From: Sorghum bicolor
Lineage: Eukaryota > Streptophyta > Magnoliopsida > Poales > Poaceae
DNA length: 64,000 nt
Assembly: GCF_000003195.3 (NCBI RefSeq)
Contig: NC_012879.2
Span: forward strand, 20,174,647-20,238,646
Reading direction: 5' to 3'
Within the stretch, counting starts at the first letter, position 1; the number at the start of each line of letters is the position of its first letter. The notes below the pieces were generated by a model. That model was not told the origin of the DNA, ran no database searches, and worked only from the letters and a program-made list of their open reading frames with translations. A program made the position numbers and the translations under genes. Shown in pieces: positions 35,401 through 43,417 of the stretch.

Positions 35401-36108
35401 CAGCCGTCAGACACTAAGAGGGAAGGTCCATCGGCAGGCGTCAACATGGTCTTCATGTTGCCGATGGAGTTTCTTGCACCAGCCAGTGATGATGAGTTGG
35501 AATTTTCTGATCAGATAGCTCAGTTGGCTCTGGATCCGATGACGGCTATCTTTGAGAAACCTACCGATGACGAGAGGCAGCATCTTAAAGCTCTGTTCCT
35601 CAAAGGAAGGGTTGATGGGCAGCCAATGACCAAGATCCTAGTTGATGGTGGAGCTACTATTAATATTATGCCGTATGCAGTATATCGGAAGCTTGGGAAA
35701 GGGGATCAAGATTTGACCAAGACCGATATGATGCTCAAAGACTTTGAAGGAAACGTGTCTCCAGTCAAGGGGGCGATATGTGCAGAGTTGACCATCGGCA
35801 GCAAAACCTTGCCGACAACTTTTTTCGTGATCAGCGGAAAAGGTGCTTACAACTTATTATTGGGAAGAGATTGGATTCATGCCAATTGTTGTATCCCATC
35901 TACAATGCATCAATGCTTGGTTCAGTGGGTAGGTGACAAGATTGAGATTGTCCCAGGAGATTCTTCTTATGTTATCGCATCGGCAGAAGCGGATACTTAC
36001 GAAAGGACCAGGTGCATTTCAGGAGAAGTTTGGGAGAAAGATTTTCTCAAATTTGCTGATTATGAGATTCCACCGATCCAAGCAGTCGGTTCTGACGACG
36101 GTTTTTAA
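32461..36108 (+). CDS. Gag-protease polyprotein of element A
   Basis: An intact frame of 1215 codons from the ATG at 32461, the first Met outside the LTR; the C copy has a Met at the aligned point. A Gln/Pro/Gly-rich N-terminal half is followed by the gag core (TMEHVNRFIIQCGE, SGSAFTWFISLP, about residues 400-510). Next come a Cys/His cluster (CKWHNATSHDTNEC, about 680), an Arg/Gln-rich basic stretch (about 800), a second Cys/His cluster (about 830-850), and an aspartic protease with LVDGGATINIMP (about 1060). The protease loop is Asp-Gly-Gly, not the usual Asp-Ser/Thr-Gly. Gag forms the particle and the protease processes the polyproteins. The stop overlaps the pol ATG by one base. Confidence 0.92.
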   Translation: MSISDLDQENVIPVTEANLKDEQKQAIAQAMEEFKQQCLRSFSINRSGEVVQKDALPAPRQVTFDANPGKLQDMVDNAINRALINQAGVLSNTVFNAVARTFKEGQIPPDYVGPSHHQPTAPEVTAPSAALTTASAQSAVPPSTSGTTGALSMPMTTNPQISVGQHKLTTDMLASAMSGLTLPPNWWGYGMPPELTPGTSQITDMRGKTPMTSAPPNAPVNQSPRYTTTTTARPHTGNPQDSMFQMPNASAESMLMQQRSMAQSGYVNSTTVPNYQSSAAPMPMNANNGWLGQQAFPQSPQQSYQTTGFQQGQVYPGFQGQGIPNQPMNFGQQLGGQPIGGQQFGGPQIGGQVINTMFRADHVPNRHVEVRHQVPDPQPPHRQDADAYWADKIAEVMREQFGIKPKVNTYSYRTPYPPAYDLIPLPHRYKVPDFTKFSGQDDTSTMEHVNRFIIQCGEAGNRDELRVRLFSSSLSGSAFTWFISLPPNSVITWADLEKQFHKYFFSGVHEKKITDLVKLRQRNDESVEGFVQRIREVKNKCYSLVLDDRQLADLAFQGLLPHIRDKYASQEFESLSHLVQRISDQDIKPFEPKRAWNRKVSFVDEATSSDSNEEPVIGLAEWVKNKKPMSCPFGQKELEKFAFDTAKADRIFDFLLQEGQIKLSPNHVIPSAEELKRMRYCKWHNATSHDTNECKVFRQQLQSAIESGRIKFDSSKAQKPMKIDQHPFPTNMLDAKGKAKVLTSETAEKSASVDPQHQVTTADARSKGLVQEGTSSGRPPRSGIVITHRRPREKWQQREDRYRRQQEDYRREEERRRQEWNRHRDHWNCPFFIHCWEENIKLPTVRDCPECNGYDRYDGIDRHYHDDERRFNGPIRGRVSVHDRLGGRFSGHDRLSDRVQYFPRNQEELEEMADARVPDEFIFCRDANTHRMESRENRRPTARQRPLPPWCPGGLTKTQKRRLQRERQEELNKGENSRSRQPSDTKREGPSAGVNMVFMLPMEFLAPASDDELEFSDQIAQLALDPMTAIFEKPTDDERQHLKALFLKGRVDGQPMTKILVDGGATINIMPYAVYRKLGKGDQDLTKTDMMLKDFEGNVSPVKGAICAELTIGSKTLPTTFFVISGKGAYNLLLGRDWIHANCCIPSTMHQCLVQWVGDKIEIVPGDSSYVIASAEADTYERTRCISGEVWEKDFLKFADYEIPPIQAVGSDDGF

Positions 36109-36110
36109 TG
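36102..36110 (+). other. TTTTTAATG gag-pro/pol junction
   Basis: The gag-pro stop TAA (36106-36108) and pol ATG (36108-36110) share one base, preceded by five T. Identical in C (22378-22370 on minus). The arrangement would allow re-initiation, or a -1 slip of a Phe codon on the T run. Confidence 0.7.
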
Positions 36111-37664
36111 GATAGATTCGCCGATGATGGAAAATTAGGCCAGGGATTCACATTGGCCGATGATTTGGTAGAAGTAGATATAGGTAGTGGTGATAAGCCT
36201 AGGCCTACTTTTATTAGTGCTAAATTAGATCCTGAGAGTAAGCAACAATTGACTAGTTTGTTAAAGGAATATAAAGATTGCTTTGCTTGGGATTATACCG
36301 AGATGCCTGGTTTAGACCGATCAATTGTTGAACATCGGTTACCCATCAAGTCTGGATTTCGGCCACATCAGCAACCAGCCCGCCGATGTAATCCTAACAT
36401 TCTACCTGATATTAAGGCCGAAATCACCAAACTTATTGAAGCTAAGTTTATTCGGCAGTGTCGGTATGCCGAGTGGATTTCCAATGTTGTTCCGGTTTAC
36501 AAAAAGAACGGGAAGCTTCGGGTGTGCATTGATTTCAGGAATCTCAATAAAGCTACGCCGATGGATGGATACCCAATGCCTGTCGCCGATCTACTGGTTG
36601 ATGCTGCGGCTGGTCATCAGGTCATCAGCTTCATGGATGGTAATGCAGGTTACAATCAAATATTCATGGCGGAGGAGGATATTCCAAAAACCGCATTCAG
36701 GTGTCCTGGTCATGTTGGGCTATTTGAATGGATAGTCATGACTTTTGGGTTGAAGAATGTTGGTGCTACTTATCAGAGGGCTATGAATTTTATATTTCAT
36801 GAGTTCATCGGCAAGCTCATGGAGATTTATATTGATGATGTGGTGGTTAAGTCTGGAGATTTCTCAAAGCATCTTGCCGATTTACAAAAAGTGTTAGAGT
36901 GCACAAGGAAGCATGGATTGAAGATGAATCCCAACAAGTGTGCATTTGGTGTATCGGCAGGGCAGTTTCTTGGTTTCATGGTACATCAGAGGGGTATTGA
37001 AATTAGTCGAAGATCTATTGATGCCATCAATAAAATAGTGGCCCCTACCAACAAAACCGAGCTCCAATCCTTGATCGGCAAGGTAAATTTTATCAGGAGA
37101 TTTATATCGAATTTGTCTGGTAGGATTCGTGCTTTCAGTCCTCTTCTTAAATTGAAAGCCGATCAAGAGTTTATTTGGGGAGAAGAACAGCAGTTGGCTC
37201 TGGATGAAATCAAGAAGTATCTAGTAAATCCTCCAGTTCTAGTTCCACCTCAACAAGGGAAGCCCTTCAGATTGTATTTATCTACCGATGGATCGGTTAT
37301 CGGTTCAGCTTTAGTTCAAGAATTTGAAGGGAAAGAAAGGGTAATTTATTATTTGAGTAGGAGGTTGATTGATGCTGAAACCAGGTATTCGGCCATTGAG
37401 AAACTATGCTTATGCTTATATTTTTCATGTATCAAGCTGAGACATTACCTGTTATCGGCCGAATGCACTGTTGTTTGCAAAGATGACGTGGTCCGATACA
37501 TGCTATCTATGCCGATTATGAGTGGTAGGATCGGTAAATGGATTTTAGCGCTGTCGGAGTTCGATTTGCGTTACGAATTGGCTAAGGCAGTCAAAGGGCA
37601 GATTATGGCTGATTTTGTGACTCAGCATTGCGGTCTAGTGGAAACCTTGGAAATTGTACCCTAG
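36108..37664 (+). CDS. Element A pol, first part: reverse transcriptase and RNase H (prematurely stopped)
   Basis: This 518-codon frame starts at the ATG overlapping the gag-pro stop. RT motifs are PVYKKNGKLRVCIDF, SFMDGNAGYNQI and the catalytic YIDD at residues 241-244. The Ty3-type RNase H follows (LSTDGSVIGSAL, about residue 400; YYLSRRLIDAETRYSAIEKL). It ends at TAG (37662-37664), where C has the Trp codon TGG just before the second RNase H. The mutation cuts off archaeal-type RNase H and integrase. The enzyme copies element RNA into DNA in the cytoplasmic particle. Confidence 0.93.
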   Translation: MDRFADDGKLGQGFTLADDLVEVDIGSGDKPRPTFISAKLDPESKQQLTSLLKEYKDCFAWDYTEMPGLDRSIVEHRLPIKSGFRPHQQPARRCNPNILPDIKAEITKLIEAKFIRQCRYAEWISNVVPVYKKNGKLRVCIDFRNLNKATPMDGYPMPVADLLVDAAAGHQVISFMDGNAGYNQIFMAEEDIPKTAFRCPGHVGLFEWIVMTFGLKNVGATYQRAMNFIFHEFIGKLMEIYIDDVVVKSGDFSKHLADLQKVLECTRKHGLKMNPNKCAFGVSAGQFLGFMVHQRGIEISRRSIDAINKIVAPTNKTELQSLIGKVNFIRRFISNLSGRIRAFSPLLKLKADQEFIWGEEQQLALDEIKKYLVNPPVLVPPQQGKPFRLYLSTDGSVIGSALVQEFEGKERVIYYLSRRLIDAETRYSAIEKLCLCLYFSCIKLRHYLLSAECTVVCKDDVVRYMLSMPIMSGRIGKWILALSEFDLRYELAKAVKGQIMADFVTQHCGLVETLEIVP

Positions 37665-38555
37665 ACGCTCTTCTTTGATGGATCTACCTGTGACCAGGGG
37701 GCAGGAATCGGCATTGTATTAGTTTCCCCTAAGGGGAGGAAGTATGAGTTTTCCTTGCCGATTGTTGCCACATCAACAAATAATCAGGCTGAGTATCAGG
37801 CTCTGATCAAGGGATTGGAGTTGTTAAGAGAAGTTCGTGCTGATGCTGTTGAAATATTCGGGGATTCTATGTTGGTCATAAATCAATTGGCCGGAAGCTA
37901 TGAATGCCGAAGTGAAGTTCTCATAACTTATTTCGAGAGAAGTATGCAACTGTTAAAGGAATTCTAGGATTTCCGATTGGAGCATGTTCCCCGATTGCAT
38001 AATGAAGACGCTAATCGGTTAGCTCAGCATGCCTCGGGATATCAGCCAATGATTAATGCGACATCGGCAGTCGGTGCCGGTGATTGGAGGAAAGAAATTA
38101 TTGATTATCTAAAAGATCCATCCAAAAAAGTTGAAAGACGGGTTCGATTTCAAGCAACCAAGTATGTGCTCCTTGAAAATGAATTGTATTATCGAACTAT
38201 CGACGGAATTCTTCTCCGATGCTTGGGTGATGATGAAGCTAGAAGTTTGATGGGGGAAATCCATGAAGGAGTGTGTGGAGCGCATCAGTCAGCTTTTAAG
38301 ATGAAGTGGATGATTCGAAGGAATGGATATTTTTGGCCAACCATACTTGAAGATTGTTTTAAATATTTCAAGGGATGTCAAGGTTGTCAAAAGTTTGGTA
38401 ATATCCAGAGAGCACCCGCATCGGCTATGAATCCTATAATAAAGCCTTGGCCGTTCTGGGGATGGGCCATCGATCTGATCGGCCAGATTTATCCACCATC
38501 TAGCAAAGGGCATAAGTTCATTCTAGTTGCCACTGACTATTTCACTAAGTGGGTT
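37665..38555 (+). pseudogene. Element A pol, middle: archaeal-type RNase H and integrase N-terminal part
   Basis: Same frame as the RT part but behind two nonsense codons (37662 and TAG 37965-37967, Lys in C). The second RNase H shows FFDGSTCDQGAG, NNQAEYQAL, GDSMLV and NEDANRLA. The integrase HHCC finger (EIHEGVCGAHQS...CQGCQKF) and first catalytic Asp (ATDYFTKW) follow. The frame is lost at 38555/38556, where 14 bases present in C are missing between two TTG triplets. Confidence 0.9.
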
Positions 38556-39327
38556 GAAGAAAGTCACATCGGCCAATATGATTGATTTTGTGAAGGAGCA
38601 TATTATTTACCGATTTGGGATTCCCCAAACGATTACTACCGATCAGGGCACCATGTTCACATCGGGGGAGTTCGATGAATTCGCAATCGGTATGGGAATT
38701 AAAGTGTTGAATTCTTCTCCTTATTATGCTCAAGCCAATGGGCAGGCCGAAGCGTCTAACAAAGGAATTATCAAGCTTATTAAACGAAAGATTGAAGAAA
38801 ATCCTAAGCGGTGGCATACATTATTAAATGAAGCATTGTGGTCTTATCGGATGGCTTGTCATGGATCGACCAAAGTATCACCCTATCAATTGGTGTATGG
38901 ACATGATGCAGTGTTGCCTTGGGAAATTAAGGCTGGATCTAGGCGATTATCTTTTCAAGATCAATTAACTTCCGATGGTTATGCCACTTTGATGACCGAT
39001 GAATTGGACGATCTAGCAGGGCATCGGTTAAAAGCTTTAATGAGTATAGAAGAAAATAAGAAGAGAGTTGCTAGATGGTATGATAAGAAAGTGAAGGCTA
39101 AAGAGTTTGCCGATGGGGATTTGGTATGGAAATTAATTTTACCAATTGGGACCAAAAGTTCGAAGTTTGGAAAGTGGTCTCCTAATTGGGAGGGTCCTTA
39201 TCGGATAAGTCGAACGGCTCCTGGTAATGCCTACATTCTAGAAACCCTCGAAGGAATTGAATTTCCCAGAGCATTAAATGGCAAATATTTAAAGAAGTAC
39301 TACCCCAGTATATGGGTCGATGCATAG
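38556..39327 (+). pseudogene. Element A integrase core and C-terminus (shifted frame)
   Basis: Continues after the 14-bp loss in another frame: KKVTSANMIDFVKE, second Asp in TTDQGTMFTSGEF, catalytic Glu in NGQAEASNKG, and the GPY/F module (NWEGPYRISRTAPGNAYILE), ending at 39327. No chromodomain. The frame itself is open from 38527. Integrase inserts the cDNA into the genome; this copy cannot make an unbroken enzyme. Confidence 0.9.
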
Positions 39328-39480
39328 AAGTTTAGGTGCCGATAACACTCCTATCGGCTGGATCCAAATGCTTGGGGACAAGACTTGGTGTTTCAAAAGT
39401 TTAGGTGCCGATAACAGTCCTATCGGCTAGACTAAAAGCTGAGGAAGCAGGAAAGTGCAGATATAATGCCGATGGAAACT
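39328..39480. other. Spacer between convergent pol and antisense gene
   Basis: Two units with GTGCCGATAACA then CCTATCGGCT can form short hairpins. C has the same arrangement at 19030-19130. They could act in 3'-end formation of the converging transcripts, which is inference. Confidence 0.5.
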
Positions 39481-40176
39481 CTATGTGTTAAGCAGCGTCT
39501 GGATTGCCGATATAGCGCGTAGCCGAATTTGGTTGGCTGCTTCTATCTCCTTGATGTCATCATCGGCAGAACCTTCTATCGGCTTCAGCTTCTTCTTCAG
39601 TTGAAGTGCCTTGCGACCATGAGCATTTCGCTCGTGCTCAAGAAGCCTGATGGTCTCTGGCAATTGGCTCTCTTCCTGTTGGGCTTGGGACAGAGCGTTC
39701 TCTACTTCCTTGAGCTCCGCCAACAGGGATTCTTTTCTTGCCGATAGATCGGATATCTTCTGCTTCAGCGCGTCTCCAGAAGATCTCAGGATACCGATGT
39801 TCTTGTGCTTCTCATCGGTCAAAAGCTTCTCTTTCCTCATTTCATCGGAGAGTTGAGTTTGAGCGGCTCTATCGGCAAGACGCCGAGAAGCTCTCTGGTA
39901 CTGCAGCTGGCGACTCTCCAGATGAGCGGCTTGGAACAGGATTTCTTCAACATCGGCTGGGATTTGGCCTCTGAGAGTTCTGAACAGGGTCTTGGTAGGG
40001 TCGGAATCATCAACCAATTGCGCTGTGTCCTGGTGAAGGAGAGCTGACAATTCTTCCAACCTGACCCTGATCTCTGCCGATGTGATGCCGACCGTCTGAG
40101 AAGAGCTTGCTTCTTCACCTTCTTCTTCAGAGAGATCGATGGCGAAGGAGAACAGGCTATCGGGAGAATCTTGTTC
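39481..40176 (-). CDS. Exon 6: acidic region and coiled-coil C-terminus
   Basis: 232 codons including the stop TAG (39483-39481). It starts with an acidic Ser-rich stretch, then a Leu/Ala/Glu/Lys/Gln-rich region with heptad-like leucines (LEELSALLHQD, ISDLSARKESLLAELKEVE, LQLKKKLKPIEG). It reads as a long coiled coil, so dimerisation is likely. The frame is intact here, unlike in C. Confidence 0.75.
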   Translation of the reverse strand, partial: EQDSPDSLFSFAIDLSEEEGEEASSSQTVGITSAEIRVRLEELSALLHQDTAQLVDDSDPTKTLFRTLRGQIPADVEEILFQAAHLESRQLQYQRASRRLADRAAQTQLSDEMRKEKLLTDEKHKNIGILRSSGDALKQKISDLSARKESLLAELKEVENALSQAQQEESQLPETIRLLEHERNAHGRKALQLKKKLKPIEGSADDDIKEIEAANQIRLRAISAIQTLLNT

Positions 40177-41171
40177 CTGGGAGGGAAAGCAAAATTAGCT
40201 CATACTCAGAGAATCGGCAAATAGTGCTAACGGTAAACGGTGACTTACTTGCTTCAAAGCGATCTCTTGTCTTTGACTGAGAAGTGCTGACGGAGCTGCA
40301 GGCTGATCGGCCAAAGATGCCGATGGAGCTACAGGTTGATCGGCCGAGATTGCCGATGGAACGATATCAACTGAAAGAAGACAAAAGGAGTTATGAGACT
40401 AAATAAGAATAAGTTCATCGGTAGCGATATTGTTAAAGTATGTTACCTGGAGGAGGGACAACGGTTGTCTGAACCGGGAGAACTGCCGATGGTATAACTG
40501 GACCCACCGGGCCAGTTGTTTGTTCACCCATGTCAGCTGATGTATCTTCTGTTTGAGATCCTTCCTGTTGGGGTTCTTCTATCTGTGGTGCTTCCTGCAT
40601 AGGTGGGGGAGATGGTGCTTGCTGTGGCTGGGCTTCTGGAGAAGAAGGAGAAGACTCCACCGGAATTGGAGATACCGGAGGAGGAGGGGGAGTTGCTACC
40701 TTCTGGCGCTTTGTTCCAGTCTTAGCACCCGTGGTGCCCTTTCTCTTGGGTTGGCTAGACTGGGGGGCATCGGTACTCTCACACCTGGCTTTCGCCGATG
40801 CGCCGGTTTGCTGCAATAATGAACAAGAGTTTATAAGCATAAATATAGCCGATATAAAGATAGTCAGCATAAAGGAAAAGATTTGACAGATTGCCTTGAA
40901 AGCCCGCGCAAGAGTGGGAGCAGCTACCGTTGGTGATGTCTGGGTTCTTCTGGTGGTGACTTTCCTGAGGCGTACACCCCGATGCACGATGGAAGCTAGA
41001 GTGGGAGCATTGTGGCCGATTCAGGAAATCGGGCCTGATGGAAACAAGTCGATCGGCCTGCCACTCCTGCTAACCAATGGAGGAATATTGTCAGCCTGCA
41101 AAAAGAATACAAGGGTAAGCTGCCGACGGAGGTAATATTGAGAAAATCAAACGTTGGTTTGAGTTACTTAC

Positions 41172-42629
41172 AGTGTCATCGGGAACTTCGTATTCGGAGT
41201 CAATCATGCCGCGGTATGAAAGTGCCGATCTGCAGAATAGATGCTCTTTCCATTCTGCCCACCATAACTTGTACGCCTGAGTGATAAAAGCAGCCGGAGC
41301 CCATTCTGACAGATCTACATCTATATCGGAGTTTGGTGGTAGTTGGGCTGCTCGAGTCCACTCAAGAAGGTTGTTGATAGTTTCTCTGGGTTTTATCACA
41401 TCGGCATAAGGAAGTGCAATCGGCAACTGGCCGAAAGCTAACTGGCGAGCTAATGCCGATGGATTGTAAAATTCGTAAGTTTGAGGGGAGGTTTTTGTGC
41501 TACCAAAGAAATTCACTGGAATGATTCTGGGAGTCACAATTGCCATCATCGCCTCATTGTCCCTGTCAAGAGCTTCATCAAATGGATTGAAGGTCAGAGG
41601 GAGCATGCTATCTGGGTCATCATAAGCCAACCATGGTCGTTCGTCTCTGGTCAAACCCTCATACAGAGTCTGGAAGAATCGGCCGATCTGATCTGGATTA
41701 CCCCCTGAACCAGGCAGAACTATGACAGCTTCGCCAAAGTTCAAGGGGGCGCGTGTTGCCGATTCCTCTTCACCCAATACATGGTTTTCAGCTATATCTC
41801 TTGGGAAACACTGTGTGAACAGGTTGAAGTTGAGACGCTTGTGCAGATGCAGATTGAGCCACATGTTGACAAACCACCAGGGGCCTCCCAAGTTGCCAGT
41901 GGATTGGCCGAGCAGAAGTTTCTGGGCTACTTGATGGAGAAGGTGGTAAGCAGCGCCAAGCAAGTATCGGCCGAGAGGGAATCGGCCACCGTTAGCCAGT
42001 CTTTCTGCTGCCGATAGGTAGACAGAAGTCGGTCCTGCCGATCGACCACAGAATACAAACTTGTCCAGCCACATGTTCAGAAAGGTGGTTTGTTCCTTTA
42101 TGGTGACAGATCCTTTCCCACGGTACTTCTGAATGTACCCCGACCAACCGCCGATAGCGCGAGTCTCCACTTTGGCACTAGGGGCAGTATCAAAAAAGTG
42201 GGTGCTATCGGTAGAAGATATATCTAGACCAGTAAGCATGGCTACATCGGCAAGAGTAGGAGAAGCAGGGCCGTGGCCAAAGGCAAAAGCATTGAGGGTG
42301 TCTGACCAAAAGTAGGATGCAGCTATCAGCAGTGACTCGTTCCTATGCATATCGGCAATGGACAATCTAATGCATTGGGCTAGATTCCTTTCACCCCACT
42401 GAACTTCATTAGAGTTGCTGACCCTCAAGAACCAGTCTTTCCACCCTACAGTTGGGCTAGGCCAAGAGCGGAAGGTGTCCTTCCACAGATCTAAGGAAAA
42501 ATTTTCGGCTCTAAAGGGGATCCTGTTGGTTTCTGCGTTGATAAGGTCAGTTGGATCTGGGTCCCCTAGAGGGCCGAGGCATTGAAGGTGTGGTTGATCG
42601 GTGGGGATGACAATTTTGTTGGACAATTC
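41172..42629 (-). CDS. Exon 2: plant mobile domain (aminotransferase-like)
   Basis: 486 open codons with no stop. PMD landmarks: WKDWFLRVSNSNEVQWGERN near the start, FGHGPASPTLADVAMLTGLD, FLNMWLDKFVFCGRSAGPT, GGRFPLGRYLLGAAYHLL, LGGPWWFVNMWL, and ALARQLAFGQLPIALPYAD towards the end. It is bounded by an acceptor CACTAG| (42630) and a donor |GTAAGT (41171). The length is identical to exon 2 of C although C carries four stops, which argues for past constraint on the protein. PMD proteins such as MAIL1 act in nuclear gene silencing in Arabidopsis; whether this one does is unknown. Confidence 0.82.
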
Positions 42630-42925
42630 CTAGTGATTTTGGGCGTAAAAAGAAATACAAAGAGGAAAGAAAAGGAAGATGTTCAGTAAAATGAATTGCG
42701 AGTGAACAGGGATATGAAGAAAAATACAGAAGACGGGGTGGAGATTTGACCTCAGGGACGACGAACCCGACGGCCATCTTGCTGCGAAGGAAGCGTTTGA
42801 AGGCGCCGGAGTTGGTGAAGAGGGGTACTTGTTGGAGACCTTGGGAGTTTTAGGTGGCGCCGCCGCTGGAAAAGTAAAGTTGGGTAGTAGAATGGTGTGA
42901 TGGGGGAGGAGTACCCAAGAAGGAA

Positions 42926-42934
42926 CTATTTATA
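42926..42934 (-). promoter_or_regulatory. TATA box of the antisense PMD gene in A
   Basis: Minus-strand TATAAATAG, 157 bp upstream of the ATG at 42777. C has the same box 158 bp upstream. The region upstream to the 3' LTR (42935-43402) is GCCGAT-rich and non-coding. Confidence 0.65.
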
Positions 42935-43417
42935 GGACAAAATGGGCAAGGGCAAATCCGACTTATCTCTTTGCCGCATCCGAGAAGTCCGAGGGTACTC
43001 AGGTGGATATGGTAACTGTTCGCACGGTAATCCAGGGATTGTGCAGGTGATTTGACGGGAAGCGGTCATTATCTGAAGATATTTTACTGTGCGAGATCTC
43101 CTGGTCGGTCCATCGGCAATATTCTATAACGGTCAAATTGCCGATGGGCGGATAGAGGGGAAGTAACCGTTTGTGCGAATATCCTGGTCAGAACATCGGC
43201 AGATCTTTGTAACGGTATTGTTGCCGATGTACGACTGAGAAAAATGCCCGTTTAGGAAGTTGGGGATTTCGAGAAATCTGCGGAGGAATAGGATCAGAGT
43301 TGTTCAGATTGAGGTTGTCGGTTACCAGATTAGGAGCATTAATTGCGGGAAAAGGCATCATTACTGCAGAGAATTTCGGAGCATTAATAGTTTTATACTC
43401 CGAAACTGGGGGGCATG
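42935..43417. other. Promoter region of the antisense gene and PPT of A
   Basis: No coding sequence. Several ATCGGC/GCCGAT copies in direct and inverted order lie at about 43111-43146 and 43195-43228. The PPT AACTGGGGGGCATG lies at 43404-43417 directly before the 3' LTR. Confidence 0.6.

Larger units (their letters stand above)
39481..42777 (-). pseudogene. Antisense PMD/coiled-coil gene of element A (six exons, one nonsense codon)
   Basis: Exons on the minus strand: 42777-42751, 42629-41172, 41095-40895, 40810-40447, 40370-40249, 40176-39481. Together 2868 nt, or 955 codons plus stop. Phases all fit. Acceptors end in AG and most donors are good (GTAAGT, GTAAGT). Domains: plant mobile domain (residues ~10-495), basic and Pro-rich linker with KRKG and TKRQK (~563-724), acidic/coiled-coil tail (~725-955). 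One in-frame TGA (41023-41021, residue 520) is Ser in C. The exon 3 donor is GC instead of GT, and the exon 1 donor is the weak GTCAAA. The gene converges on pol and has its own TATA box. The nuclear role is inferred from the basic linker only. Confidence 0.78.

Noticed and set aside
38540..38585. Programmed frameshift in integrase of A
   Set aside because: C has 14 extra bases and a continuous frame here, so A carries a deletion, not a recoding site.
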